Below, in pieces: positions 36,358-45,516 of a DNA stretch of 64,000 nucleotides (its first letter is position 1; the number at the start of each line of letters is the position of its first letter). Origin of the DNA: Bradyrhizobium diversitatis (lineage in GTDB: Bacteria; Pseudomonadota; Alphaproteobacteria; Rhizobiales; Xanthobacteraceae); NCBI RefSeq assembly GCF_016031635.1, contig NZ_JACEGD010000005.1:186001-250000 (forward strand), written 5' to 3'. The translations under genes were made by a program, and so were the position numbers. Below the pieces are notes generated by a model. The model was given only the letters and a program-made list of their open reading frames with translations. It ran no database searches and had not been told where the DNA came from.

Positions 36358-37584
36358 CTAACCCGACGGGCCGGTGTCCTCGATGATCGGTCCGAACAGC
36401 TCCCAGCGTTCGCCGTTGAACTTCATCATCTGCATCTGCTTGTTGACGCGGTAGTCATTGGGGCCGGTGTTGATCTTGATACCCGGCAGCGCCAGGCTCG
36501 GCGTGTAGCCCTTGATGTTGGCGACCTGCTTCATGACGTTCTCGCGCGTCAGGTCGTCGCCGCATTGCTTCAAGACCTGCACCAGCAGCTCGGCCACCGA
36601 ATAGGCATAGGTGTTGATGGTGTTGAGCTTGTCGCCCTCCGGGAAATACTTGTCCATGAAGGCGAAGAAGGCCTTCACGCCCGGATCGTCCTTCCACTGG
36701 GGATCGCCCGGGTCCTTGCCGTAATTGGTCGAGATGATGCCCTTGGAGATGTCGAGGCCGGCCGGCTTCAGCGTTGCCGACACCGGGCTCGCATTGATGT
36801 CGAGGATGTGCACCGGAGACCAGCCGAGATCGGCAAGCTTCTTGATCGCCTGCGCCGCGAATTTCGGCGTCGAGGCGTCGAAGAACAGATCAACTCCCAT
36901 CGACTTCAGCTTGACCACCTGCGAATCGACGGTGGGGTCGGTGACTTCGTAGGAGACCTCGCCGACGATCATGCTGGCGGCCTTGTCGCCGAGGCCGCTC
37001 TTGAGCCCCGCCAGATAGTCGCGGCCCATGTCGTCGTTCTGGTAGAGCACGCCGATCTTGGCGTTGGGATGCTCCTTGAGAATGTACTTGGCGTAGATCC
37101 GCCCCTCGGACACGTAGTTGGGATTGTAGGCGATGGTCCAGGGATAGTTCTGCGGATCGTTGAAGCGCGCGGCGCCGGTCGAGGCGAGGAGTTGCGGGAC
37201 CTTCTTGCCGTTGAGATACTTCTGCACGGCGGCATTCGCGGCGGTGCCGATCAGCTGGAAGGTGAACAGCACTTCGTCGCCTTCGACGAGCTTGCGCACC
37301 TGCTCGACGGTCTTCGGTGGCGAATAGGCGTCGTCATACTGGATCAATTTGATCTTGCGGCCGTTGATGCCGCCCTGATCGTTGATCATCTTGAAATAGG
37401 CGGCCTGGGTCTTGCCGATATTGGCGTAGACGGAATAGGCGCCGGAGAACGGCACGGTCTGGCCGATCTTGATCTCGGTGTCGGTTGCGCCGGTGTCGTA
37501 TTTCTTCTGGGCGAGGGCCTGGCTGGTGGGGATTGCGACGGCGAGCGCCGCCGCGGCAGCTATGAAGGCTCTGCGATTGTTCAT
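36358..37584 (-). CDS. Orphan Liv-type periplasmic substrate-binding protein
   Basis: A 408-residue secreted binding protein with a signal peptide (MNNRRAFIAAAAALAVAIPT, cleavage near ALA-QKKYD) and the leucine-binding-family fold (EIKIGQTVPFSGAYSVYANIG at the mature end). No permease or ATPase gene is adjacent, so it must use a transporter encoded elsewhere or serve signalling. ATG at 37584 is preceded by AGGAGGAA. It is only moderately similar to the binding protein at 7963-9147, so the two probably bind different ligands. The substrate is not readable. Confidence 0.9.
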   Translation of the reverse strand: MNNRRAFIAAAAALAVAIPTSQALAQKKYDTGATDTEIKIGQTVPFSGAYSVYANIGKTQAAYFKMINDQGGINGRKIKLIQYDDAYSPPKTVEQVRKLVEGDEVLFTFQLIGTAANAAVQKYLNGKKVPQLLASTGAARFNDPQNYPWTIAYNPNYVSEGRIYAKYILKEHPNAKIGVLYQNDDMGRDYLAGLKSGLGDKAASMIVGEVSYEVTDPTVDSQVVKLKSMGVDLFFDASTPKFAAQAIKKLADLGWSPVHILDINASPVSATLKPAGLDISKGIISTNYGKDPGDPQWKDDPGVKAFFAFMDKYFPEGDKLNTINTYAYSVAELLVQVLKQCGDDLTRENVMKQVANIKGYTPSLALPGIKINTGPNDYRVNKQMQMMKFNGERWELFGPIIEDTGPSG

Positions 37585-37730
37585 CTTGGGTTGTTCCTCC
37601 TGACGGAATTTTCGGCCGACGGTCTTTCTCCGTTGATTGCAACGGTCGCCATCGCTGCCGAAGATTGTGGAGGAAGGTTCGCCGCGGCGCAAGGATCGCC
37701 GCGCTGCGCCGTAGCGTCTCAGGCCAGAAA

Positions 37731-38147
37731 CTAAGCCAAGAACAACGCAACCAGCGCGACCGCCGCCGGCAGCGCCTGCACCATCAGAATCCGCGTGCTG
37801 ACGGTCGCCGCGCCATAGACGCCGGCGACGATCACGCAAAGCAGGAAGAACGCCTTGATCTGGAGCGCGAAGGCGGGATTGCCGTGCACGAGGCCCCAGG
37901 TCAGGCCGGCAGCGAGGAAGCCGTTATAGAGGCCCTGATTGGCAGCCAGCACTTTCGTGATCTCGGCCTTCTCCGGCGTATTCCGAAACACTTTGAGGCC
38001 CAGCGGCCTGTCCCAGAGAAACATCTCCAGGATCAGGAAGAAAACGTGCAGTGCCGCGACCAGCGCCACCAGCACATTGGCGATCAGGATCAAGGTCAGC
38101 TCCCCCAAGAGCGTCAGCTTTCGGGTGGACGTTAGCACGGCCCGCAT
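37731..38147 (-). CDS. DUF1304 family small membrane protein
   Basis: About 138 residues with four hydrophobic segments: LILIANVLVALVAALHVFFL, the stretch around the middle, AFALQIKAFFLLCVIVAG, and the C-terminal LPAAVALVALFLA. The LEMFLWDRPLGLKVFRNT segment is the hallmark of the DUF1304 family. Function is unknown. ATG at 38147 is uncertain because no ribosome-binding site is clear; family members are usually near 120 residues, so a start some 18 codons later is possible. It is divergent from ogt with only 41 bases between. Confidence 0.78.
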   Translation of the reverse strand: MRAVLTSTRKLTLLGELTLILIANVLVALVAALHVFFLILEMFLWDRPLGLKVFRNTPEKAEITKVLAANQGLYNGFLAAGLTWGLVHGNPAFALQIKAFFLLCVIVAGVYGAATVSTRILMVQALPAAVALVALFLA

Positions 38148-38188
38148 GGCAAGTGCGATGGGTGTGTTTTCGATTGCCTGGTGCCGCG

Positions 38189-38719
38189 ATGCCCGTTCGA
38201 TCAACCAAGACGCCTGAACGCTTCCGCCTCGATCGCCTGATGACGCCGATCGGGATTGCGCTGCTCGTGACCGATGTCGACGGCGCGCTACGCGCGCTCG
38301 ACTGGGAGGATTACGAGCATCGCATGCGCGAGCTGCTGCGCCTGCATTACGGTGCCGTGGATCTGAGCAACCAGCCTGCGCCCGCGGATATGCGAACGGC
38401 GCTGTCCGGCTATTTCGAGGGCGAACTCGGCCAGCTCTCTGCCATCGCCTGGCGCATCGCCGGCACGCCGTTCCAGCAGAAGGTCTGGACCGCGCTTGCG
38501 CAAATCCCGGCGGGTACCACGCTGAGCTACGGCGCGCTCGCCGCAAGGATCGCCATGCCCAAGGCTATTCGTGCGGTCGGCCATGCCAACGGCTCCAACC
38601 CGATCAGCGTGGTGCTGCCCTGTCACCGGCTGATCGGCGCGGATGGCTCGCTGGTGAAGTACGGCGGCGGCCTGGAGCGCAAGCGCTGGCTGCTGCGGCA
38701 TGAGGGGGTGGAGGTGTGA
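38189..38719 (+). CDS. ogt: Methylated-DNA-protein-cysteine methyltransferase
   Basis: A 176-residue repair protein that removes methyl groups from O6-methylguanine onto its own cysteine. The active site is VLPCHRLIG near residue 143, preceded by the DNA-recognition helix region (TTLSYGALAARIAMPKAIRA) and the Asn hinge HANGSNPIS. ATG at 38189 gives a usual Ogt length; a later ATG (MTPIG) is possible. No Ada-type regulator domain is present. Confidence 0.92.
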   Translation: MPVRSTKTPERFRLDRLMTPIGIALLVTDVDGALRALDWEDYEHRMRELLRLHYGAVDLSNQPAPADMRTALSGYFEGELGQLSAIAWRIAGTPFQQKVWTALAQIPAGTTLSYGALAARIAMPKAIRAVGHANGSNPISVVLPCHRLIGADGSLVKYGGGLERKRWLLRHEGVEV

Positions 38720-38744
38720 AAGGCTAACGCGCCAATCTCTCCCC

Positions 38745-38850
38745 GTCGTCATTCCGGGGCGCGCGAAGCGCGAACCCGGAATCTCGAGATTCTCAGGTGC
38801 GCAAGTGCGCACCAGAGTTCGATGCTGCGCATCGCCCCGGAATGACGGCG
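38745..38850. repeat. Palindromic repeat, CGTCATTCCGGGG family
   Basis: CGTCGTCATTCCGGGGCGCG at the left and ATCGCCCCGGAATGACGG at the right form the outer arms. Inside is CTCAGGTGCGCAAGTGCGCACC, with a GTGCGCA-AGT-GCGCAC hairpin. It is a shorter relative of the long family and lies between the convergent ogt and glnD genes. Confidence 0.88.
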
Positions 38851-38854
38851 GGAG

Positions 38855-41644
38855 TCACGCCGCCGGCTGCACCGCCTTGTCGCCGGCCATGACATGGGTC
38901 AGCGCGCTCTTGATTGCAGCCTGCCGCGTCGGCGCATTGATCTGCGCGCCCAGGAGGTCGGTGACGTAGAACACGTCGCGCGCGCGCTCGCCGAAGGTCG
39001 CGACATGGGCCGAGGCGATGTTGAGATTGAGCTTGGAGATGGCCGTGGTCAGCTCGTAGAGCAGGCCGGGCCGGTCGAGGCCCGAGACCTCGATCACGGT
39101 GTAACGGTCGGACCACTGGTTGTTGATGGTCACTTCCGGCTCGATCACGAACGGCTTCGCCTTGCTGCGTACGGTGCGCCGCGCCACGGCTTCGGGCAGG
39201 CGCAGCTTGCCCTCCAGCACGTCTTCGATCATCTCGCCGATGCGCGTGGCGCGCCGACCCTCGTCCTCGTCGCGTTCGTATTCCCGGGAGATCGAGATCG
39301 TGTCGAGCGCGCGGCCGTCGGTCGTGGTGTAGATCTGGGCATCGACGATGTTGGCGCCGGCCGAGGCACAGGCGCCCGCGATGATCGACAGCAGCCAGGG
39401 ATGGTCGGCGGCAAAGATCGTCAGCTCGGTGACGCCGCGCACCTCGTCGAAGCCGACATTGATCGCCAGCTTGTGGCCGGCCTGCTCGCTGGAGCGGACG
39501 AAGCGGGCGTGGCGGATCTTGCGCGGCAGCTCGACCTTGAGCCAGTAGGCGGGATAGTGCCGGGCGATATAGGCGTCGAGCTCGTCCTTCGGCCATTCGG
39601 CGAAGGCCATGCGGAATTCGGCGTGCGCGGCCGCAAGACGTTTTCCCCGGTCGACCTCCGAGAATCCGCCCGTGAGCACCGGTTCCGTCTCATAGTATAG
39701 AGAGCGCAAGAGCTGCGCCTTCCAGCCGTTCCACACGCCCGGGCCGACGCCGCGGATGTCGGCCGTGGTCAGGATGGTCAAGAGCTTCATCTGCTCGACC
39801 GACTGCACCACGGCGGCGAAATTCTCGATGGTCTTGCGATCCGAGAGGTCGCGCGACTGCGCGACCGTGGACATCGTCAGATGCTCCTCGATCAGCCACG
39901 CCACGAGCTCGGTGTCGGCAGGGCTGAAGCCGAGCCGCGGGCACAGCCGTCGGGCGACCTTCGCGCCGGCGATCGAGTGATCCTCGGGCCTGCCCTTGGC
40001 GACGTCGTGCAGCAATGTCGCGATGTAGATCACCGCGCGGTGCTCGGGCCGGCTCTTGCGCATGAGATCGCTGGCGAGGGCGAACTCCTCGTTGCCGCCG
40101 CGCTCGATGTCCTGGAGGAAGCCGATGCAGCGGATCAAGTGCTCGTCGACGGTGTAGTGATGATACATATTGAACTGCATCATCGAGACGATCTTGCCGA
40201 AAGCGCGGATGAAGTGGCCGAGCACGCCGGTCTCGTTCATCCGCCGCAGCACGATCTCCGCGTTGTCGGAGGTCAGGATCTCCATGAACAGCCGGTTGGC
40301 CTCGGGATTTTCGCGCAAGCCCGCGTTGATCAGGCCGAGCGAGCGCGTCACGTCGCGCATCGCATCCGGGTGGAAAGCGAGGTTGTTCTTCTGCGCGAGG
40401 CGGAAGATGCGGATCAGGTTGACCGGATCGTGCTTGAAGACATCAGGCGCGGCGACGTTGATGCGGTTGTTGTCGACGATGAAGTCGTCGCTGTCAGGGA
40501 CGCGCCGCCTCGCCGCGGTCGGTCGCAAGCGGGCCATCATCCGGCTCAGCACCGGGGCAGGCTTGGCCTGCTGGTCCTCGAGCTTGGCGCAGAGGATGGC
40601 GGTGAGGTTGCCGACTTCCTTGGCGACCAGGAAGTAGTGCTTCATGAAGCGCTCGACGTCCTGCATGCCGGGATGCGAGGTATAGCCGAGCCGGATCGCG
40701 ATCTCGCGCTGGAGGTCGAAGGACAGGCGCTCCTCGGCGCGGCCAGAGTAGAAATGCAGATTGCAGCGCACCGACCAGAGGAAATCGGCGCAGCGGCGGA
40801 AGCTGCGATATTCCTGCGCGTCGAACACGCCGCGCGCGACCAGCTCGTGGGTATCGCGCACCCGGTAGACGTATTTGGCGATCCAGAACAGAGTGTGCAG
40901 GTCGCGCAAGGCTCCCTTGCCGTCCTTGACGTTGGGCTCGACAAGATAGCGCGACTGGCCGCCGCGGCGGTGCCGCTCCTCGCGCTCGGCGAGCTTTGCG
41001 GTGACGAATTCCGACGCGGTGCCCTGCACGACTTCCTTGTCGAAGCGCTCGACCAGCTCCTCATAGAGCGGCTTGTCGCCGGTGAGGAAGCGCGTCTCCA
41101 GGATCGCAGTGCGGATCGTCATGTCGCCACGCGCCTGCCGGATCGATTCGTCGACCGAGCGGGTGGCGTGGCCGACCTTCAGCCCCATGTCCCAGAGGCA
41201 ATAGAGGATCGCCTCGGCGACCTGCTCGCCCCAGGCGGTCTGCTTGTAGGGCAGGATGAAGAGCAAATCGATGTCCGATTCCGGCGCCATCAGGCCGCGG
41301 CCATAGCCGCCCGTGGCCACGACCGCCATGCGCTCGGCGCCGCTCGGGATCGGCGAGCGGTAGAGATGGCGCGTCGCCGCCGAATACAGGATGCGGATGA
41401 TCTCGTCCTGCACGTGGCACAGCCGCTCGGCGCAGCGCCGGCCGTGGCGGTCCTTCAAGAGGATAGCCTGCGCGGCGGCGCGCGCCGCGATAAGTTCCGC
41501 CTTGAGCAATTGCGCCATCGCCGTGCGGAACGCGTCCTCGCGTCCCTGATACTGTTCGGCAAGCGCATCGACCGCGGCGGTTATCCGCGTGGTGTCGAAA
41601 CGATCGTCCACCCCGGCCTTCTGCTCAGTCGCGATGCTGTCCAT
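38855..41644 (-). CDS. glnD: Bifunctional PII uridylyltransferase/uridylyl-removing enzyme GlnD
   Basis: A 929-residue nitrogen sensor. The nucleotidyltransferase domain has GGYGRGLMAPESDIDLLF with the catalytic D-x-D. The GlnD linker follows. The HD domain (LLHDVAKGRPEDHS) removes UMP, and two C-terminal ACT domains (from about 735 and 850) bind glutamine. It modifies PII proteins according to glutamine level and so sets nitrogen assimilation and fixation. ATG at 41644 follows GGAGGGAC; the longer open frame upstream is not supported. Length matches rhizobial GlnD. Confidence 0.96.
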   Translation of the reverse strand: MDSIATEQKAGVDDRFDTTRITAAVDALAEQYQGREDAFRTAMAQLLKAELIAARAAAQAILLKDRHGRRCAERLCHVQDEIIRILYSAATRHLYRSPIPSGAERMAVVATGGYGRGLMAPESDIDLLFILPYKQTAWGEQVAEAILYCLWDMGLKVGHATRSVDESIRQARGDMTIRTAILETRFLTGDKPLYEELVERFDKEVVQGTASEFVTAKLAEREERHRRGGQSRYLVEPNVKDGKGALRDLHTLFWIAKYVYRVRDTHELVARGVFDAQEYRSFRRCADFLWSVRCNLHFYSGRAEERLSFDLQREIAIRLGYTSHPGMQDVERFMKHYFLVAKEVGNLTAILCAKLEDQQAKPAPVLSRMMARLRPTAARRRVPDSDDFIVDNNRINVAAPDVFKHDPVNLIRIFRLAQKNNLAFHPDAMRDVTRSLGLINAGLRENPEANRLFMEILTSDNAEIVLRRMNETGVLGHFIRAFGKIVSMMQFNMYHHYTVDEHLIRCIGFLQDIERGGNEEFALASDLMRKSRPEHRAVIYIATLLHDVAKGRPEDHSIAGAKVARRLCPRLGFSPADTELVAWLIEEHLTMSTVAQSRDLSDRKTIENFAAVVQSVEQMKLLTILTTADIRGVGPGVWNGWKAQLLRSLYYETEPVLTGGFSEVDRGKRLAAAHAEFRMAFAEWPKDELDAYIARHYPAYWLKVELPRKIRHARFVRSSEQAGHKLAINVGFDEVRGVTELTIFAADHPWLLSIIAGACASAGANIVDAQIYTTTDGRALDTISISREYERDEDEGRRATRIGEMIEDVLEGKLRLPEAVARRTVRSKAKPFVIEPEVTINNQWSDRYTVIEVSGLDRPGLLYELTTAISKLNLNIASAHVATFGERARDVFYVTDLLGAQINAPTRQAAIKSALTHVMAGDKAVQPAA

Positions 41645-41891
41645 GTCCCTCCGGATATAAGAGGTGACAGGCGCTGTCACGAGACATTCGCAAGCCAGCG
41701 ACCGATGAGTTCGGTCATGCAGATCGGACAGTCTGTGGCGTTGCTCGTGATTCAAGCGTAACATCATGAAAATACGTTTGTTTTTGGCTCGATTCCGGTC
41801 GCTCATGGCAGGTCCCATCAATCATGAGCTGACACGAAACCGGCCGCCTTCTATACCGCTCGTGAGGAACGACATGCCGGGAGAGAACAAG

Positions 41892-42401
41892 ATGGACGCT
41901 GTCCAACTGCGCCAGATGCAAGCCCCGATCAAAGAGCGCTACAAGACCGATCCCAAGGCCGCGCTGATCACGCTGAAGGCCAAGGGCTCCACCGACGGCG
42001 AAGGCATTGCCTGCAAGGTCGAGACCGGTCGTGCCATCGCGATGGCCGGCCTGCATCCGGGCACCGGCGGTTCCGGCCTCGAGCTTTGCTCCGGCGACAT
42101 GCTGCTCGAAGCCCTGGTCGCCTGTGCCGGCGTCACGCTGAAGTCCGTCGCGACTGCGATCGAGGTGCCGCTCACGACCGGCAACGTCTACGCCGAGGGC
42201 GATCTCGACTTCCGCGGCACGCTCGGCATCGACAAGGAAGCTCCGGTCGGCTTCGCCGAGATCCGCCTACGCTTCGAGGTCGACACCGACGCGCCTCAGG
42301 ACAAGCTCGACCTGCTGCTCAAGCTCACCGAGCGCTATTGCGTGGTCTATCAGACCATCAAGAACGGCCCCAAGGTGTCGGTGTCGATGCAGCGGATGTA
42401 A
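41892..42401 (+). CDS. OsmC-like peroxiredoxin-family protein
   Basis: A 169-residue protein with the OsmC pattern: one Cys in LLEALVACAGVTLKS near residue 80 and a second in LTERYCVVYQTI near 150, the pair used to reduce organic hydroperoxides. GGAG lies eight bases before ATG 41892. An in-frame ATG at 41874 with GAGGA upstream would add six residues and cannot be excluded. It is divergent from glnD. Confidence 0.85.
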   Translation: MDAVQLRQMQAPIKERYKTDPKAALITLKAKGSTDGEGIACKVETGRAIAMAGLHPGTGGSGLELCSGDMLLEALVACAGVTLKSVATAIEVPLTTGNVYAEGDLDFRGTLGIDKEAPVGFAEIRLRFEVDTDAPQDKLDLLLKLTERYCVVYQTIKNGPKVSVSMQRM

Positions 42402-42428
42402 GGCGAAGGCCGCTACTCCACAATCGGT

Positions 42429-42563
42429 GTCGTCCCGGCGAACAGCAGGGACCCAGAATCCCTAGCGCCGATTGTATCGCCGAACTGTCCACTAAAGCTG
42501 CTCAACACAGCGAAGCCTATGAGTATGGGTCCCGGATCTGCGCTGCGCTTGTCCGGGACGACA
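42429..42563. repeat. Long palindromic repeat, CGTCCCGG family (rearranged left arm)
   Basis: The left end GTGTCGTCCCGGCGAACAGC differs from most copies. The right end CTGCGCTTGTCCGGGACGAC and the inner GAGTATGGGTCCCGG are typical. It lies between the OsmC and membrane-protein genes, which run the same way; the right end is only nine bases before the membrane-protein ATG. Confidence 0.78.
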
Positions 42564-42571
42564 AAACAAAA

Positions 42572-43375
42572 ATGTCCCTCGACCTCCACTTCATCCTCTT
42601 TCTGCTCCTGCGCATGGCGATCGCGGCGGCGTTCGTGGTGTCGGCGTCGATCATCACCGAACGCGCGGGGCCTGTGATCGGCGCGCTGGTTGCGACCCTG
42701 CCGGTGTCGGCCGGTCCATCCTACGTCTTCCTCGCGATCGATCATGACGCCGCCTTCATCGCGCAGGGTGCGCTGGCGAGCCTGCCGGTCAATGCGGCGA
42801 CGATTTTCATGTGTCTCACCTATGTCGTGCTGTCGCAGCGGCACAATCTCGTAGTGAGTTGTGGAAGCGCAGTCGCGGTCTGGATCGTGCTGGCATCGAT
42901 CATCCGCCGGTTCGACTGGTCGCTCGCCGCGGGGCTTGCCGCCAACCTGATCGCATTCGGCATCTGCATTCCGCTCCTGGCGGGCTATCGCCATGTGAAA
43001 ATGCCTTTGGTGACGCGCCGCTGGTACGACGTGCCGATGCGGGCTCTGCTGGTTGCGACTCTCGTCGCCATCGTGGTCTCGACGTCAGGATGGGTCGGCC
43101 CGCGGATCAGCGGTATCATCGCGCTGTTTCCGGTCGTGTTCACCAGCATGATGGTGATCCTGCACCCGCGCATCGGCGGCCCGCCGACGGCCGCGGTGCT
43201 TGCCAACTCCGCCTGGGGATTGCTCGGCTTCGGGATGGCGATCGCCATCATGCACATTGCGGTGGCGCAATTCGGATCGGCGACTGGTCTTTCTGTTGCG
43301 CTTGCAAGCTGCGTGCTGTGGAACTTGACGCTGTGGCAGCGTGGACGCGTCATGCGGAAGGCGCGGTCTCCGTGA
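42572..43375 (+). CDS. Nine-helix integral membrane protein of unknown function
   Basis: A 267-residue protein with about nine hydrophobic segments. I do not recognise the family. Two similar blocks, PVIGALVATLPVSAGPSYVF near residues 33-52 and RISGIIALFPVVFTSMMVIL near 180-200, suggest an internal duplication with a glycine-proline kink in each half, as in small transporters. ATG at 42572 was chosen because the first helix begins right after it; the start lies nine bases from the end of a repeat and has no clear ribosome-binding site. Confidence 0.75.
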   Translation: MSLDLHFILFLLLRMAIAAAFVVSASIITERAGPVIGALVATLPVSAGPSYVFLAIDHDAAFIAQGALASLPVNAATIFMCLTYVVLSQRHNLVVSCGSAVAVWIVLASIIRRFDWSLAAGLAANLIAFGICIPLLAGYRHVKMPLVTRRWYDVPMRALLVATLVAIVVSTSGWVGPRISGIIALFPVVFTSMMVILHPRIGGPPTAAVLANSAWGLLGFGMAIAIMHIAVAQFGSATGLSVALASCVLWNLTLWQRGRVMRKARSP

Positions 43376-43745
43376 GACTACGGAGCGGAGCGTCATCGCG
43401 CCGCGCAAACGCCGGGCCAGAAATGTCCAGCACAGCGCGGGTACGCACAAGCCATTGATCGAGATGCGTCATTTCAAATCGCAGCCGCGATTGCCGTTGG
43501 TCTTCGATGCGCACAGAATCGCTCTGGCTCCAGCCGATTTCCGACAGGTCTATTAGAACTTTCTTCGCGCTTTTCATCTACGAATAAACCAGCGTACCCG
43601 CGTCCGTTGCCGTGAGCGCGAACTCGTCCGAGCTGCATCCGAGTGCGGGGACGCGCGGGAATTGTCGATTTGAATACGGCTGTGCCGCTGCAACTGTTGT
43701 TTCCCCTACGAGCCGTCCACGCTATTTCGAGATGGAGATTCCTTG
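43376..43745. other. 370-base intergenic region before the PAS chemoreceptor gene
   Basis: The region is less GC-rich than its surroundings. A 75-codon open frame on the minus strand (43350-43577) overlaps the end of the membrane-protein gene and has no ribosome-binding site, so I do not call it. Nothing else here is recognisable. The last 20 bases hold GGAG, the ribosome-binding site of the chemoreceptor. Confidence 0.4.
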
Positions 43746-45422
43746 ATGTTCGGTCGCAAGTCCCACAGTGATGCACAGGCACGACTCGACGCCATCGGCC
43801 GTTCGCAGGCCATGATCGAATTCAATCTCGATGGCTCGATCATCACGGCGAACAAGAACTTTCTCGACGCCCTCGGCTATCGGCTCGACGAGATTCAGGG
43901 CAAGCATCACTCCATGTTCGTGCCGGCCGACCAGCGCGAGTCCGCCGAGTACAAGGCGTTCTGGGCTGCATTGAACCGTGGCGAGTATCAGGCGCGCGAG
44001 TTCAAGCGGATCGCGAAGGACGGCCGCGAGGTCTGGATCGAAGCCTCCTACAATCCAGTGCTCGACGGCAACGGCAAGGCGGTGATGGTCGCCAAGATTG
44101 CGACCGACATCACTGCGAAGAAGATCCGGAGCATGACGGATGCGTCGAAGATCGCCGCCATCAGCCGCGCTCAGGCCGTCATCGAATTCAAGCTCGACGG
44201 CACCGTCGTCACGGCCAACGAGAATTTCTGCAGGACGCTCGGCTACTCGCTGGCGGAGATCGAGGGCAAGCATCACAGCCTGTTCGTGGCGGAGGCCGAA
44301 CGCAACAGCTCGGCCTATCGCGAATTCTGGGCCGCTCTCAATCGCGGCGACTATCAGGCCGGCGAGTTCAAGCGGATCGCCAAGGGCGGCCGCGAGGTCT
44401 GGATTCTCGCCTCCTACAATCCGCTGCTCGACGAGACCGGCAAGCCGTACGGGGTCGTCAAGTTCGCAACCGACGTGACCGCGGAGAAGCTGAAGAACGC
44501 CGATCTCGCCGGTCAGATCGCCGCCATCGACAAGGCGCAGGCCGTGATCGAGTTCAACATGGACGGCACGATCATCACCGCCAACGCCAACTTCCTCGGC
44601 GCGCTCGGCTATTCGCTGGCCGAGATCAAGGGCCAGCATCACAGCATGTTCGTCGATCCCAGCGAGCGCGATGGCGCCGGCTATCGCGAGTTCTGGGCCG
44701 CGCTCAATCGCGGCGAATACCAGGCGGCCGAATACAAGCGCATCGGCAAGGGCGGCAAGGAGGTCTACATCCAGGCCTCCTACAATCCGATCCTCGATCT
44801 CAACGGCAAGCCGTTCAAGGTGGTGAAATACGCAACCGACACCACGCGGCAGGTGCTGGTCCGCATGGGCAATGAGCGCGTCCGCGGCATGATGGAATCG
44901 GTCGCCGCCGGCTCGGAGGAGCTCAACGCCTCGGTGCGGGAAATCTCCGAGGCGATGACCAAATCCCGCGAAACCGCGATGAGCGCGGTCGATCAGGTCT
45001 CCTCCGCCGACGCGCAGGCCCAGCGCCTCACCGAAGCCGCGCAGGCGATGAGCGGCATCGTCGAGATGATCAACAACATCACCGGGCAGATCAACCTGCT
45101 CGCGCTCAACGCCACGATCGAGTCGGCCCGCGCCGGCGAGGCCGGCCGCGGCTTCGCGGTGGTCGCCTCCGAAGTCAAGAGCCTCGCCAACCAGGCCAAG
45201 CAGGCGACCGACAAGATCGGCGAGGAGATCGGCAGCCTCAACAGCATTTCCGGCGACGTCGTCAGCGCGCTCGGTTCGATCAAGCAGGCGATCAACAATG
45301 TCAGCGAGTACGTCACCTCGACGGCCGCGGCGATCGAGGAGCAGAGCACCGTGACGAACGAGATGTCGACCAGCATGCAGCGCGCGGCGGCAGAAGCGGC
45401 GGCGATCGCGGCGAGGGCGTAG
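43746..45422 (+). CDS. Soluble methyl-accepting chemotaxis protein with three tandem PAS domains
   Basis: A 558-residue cytoplasmic chemoreceptor without membrane segments. Three PAS domains of about 121 residues each (roughly 10-125, 132-247 and 254-370) are nearly the same; each has QAVIEF or [17 protein letters not shown] and ASYNP. A receptor signalling domain follows, with hairpin tip [10 protein letters not shown] and [18 protein letters not shown] domains of this kind often bind heme or flavin and sense oxygen or redox state. ATG at 43746 follows GGAG by eight bases. No che genes are nearby, so it plugs into an array encoded elsewhere. Confidence 0.92.
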   Translation: MFGRKSHSDAQARLDAIGRSQAMIEFNLDGSIITANKNFLDALGYRLDEIQGKHHSMFVPADQRESAEYKAFWAALNRGEYQAREFKRIAKDGREVWIEASYNPVLDGNGKAVMVAKIATDITAKKIRSMTDASKIAAISRAQAVIEFKLDGTVVTANENFCRTLGYSLAEIEGKHHSLFVAEAERNSSAYREFWAALNRGDYQAGEFKRIAKGGREVWILASYNPLLDETGKPYGVVKFATDVTAEKLKNADLAGQIAAIDKAQAVIEFNMDGTIITANANFLGALGYSLAEIKGQHHSMFVDPSERDGAGYREFWAALNRGEYQAAEYKRIGKGGKEVYIQASYNPILDLNGKPFKVVKYATDTTRQVLVRMGNERVRGMMESVAAGSEELNASVREISEAMTKSRETAMSAVDQVSSADAQAQRLTEAAQAMSGIVEMINNITGQINLLALNATIESARAGEAGRGFAVVASEVKSLANQAKQATDKIGEEIGSLNSISGDVVSALGSIKQAINNVSEYVTSTAAAIEEQSTVTNEMSTSMQRAAAEAAAIAARA

Positions 45423-45440
45423 GCTATCCAGCCTGCATTT

Positions 45441-45510
45441 GTAGCCCGCATGAGCGCTGCGATATGCGGGACATACGTCCCCGGATGTCGCTTCGCTCAT
45501 CCGGGCTACG
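45441..45510. repeat. Palindromic repeat, GTAGCCCGCATGAGC family
   Basis: GTAGCCCGCATGAGCGCTGC at the left is mirrored by GCTTCGCTCATCCGGGCTAC at the right. It fills the 94-base gap between the convergent chemoreceptor and mutS genes. Confidence 0.88.
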
Positions 45511-45516
45511 ATACCA

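Noticed and set aside
41741..41755. FixK/FNR-like box (TTGC...TTCAA) in the glnD-OsmC gap
   Set aside because: The half-sites TTGC and TCAA are seven bases apart instead of six and the first lacks the consensus A.
43350..43577. Minus-strand 75-codon open frame starting MKSAKKVLID
   Set aside because: It overlaps the 3' end of the membrane-protein gene, has no ribosome-binding site and no recognisable product; a small gene is not excluded but not supported.
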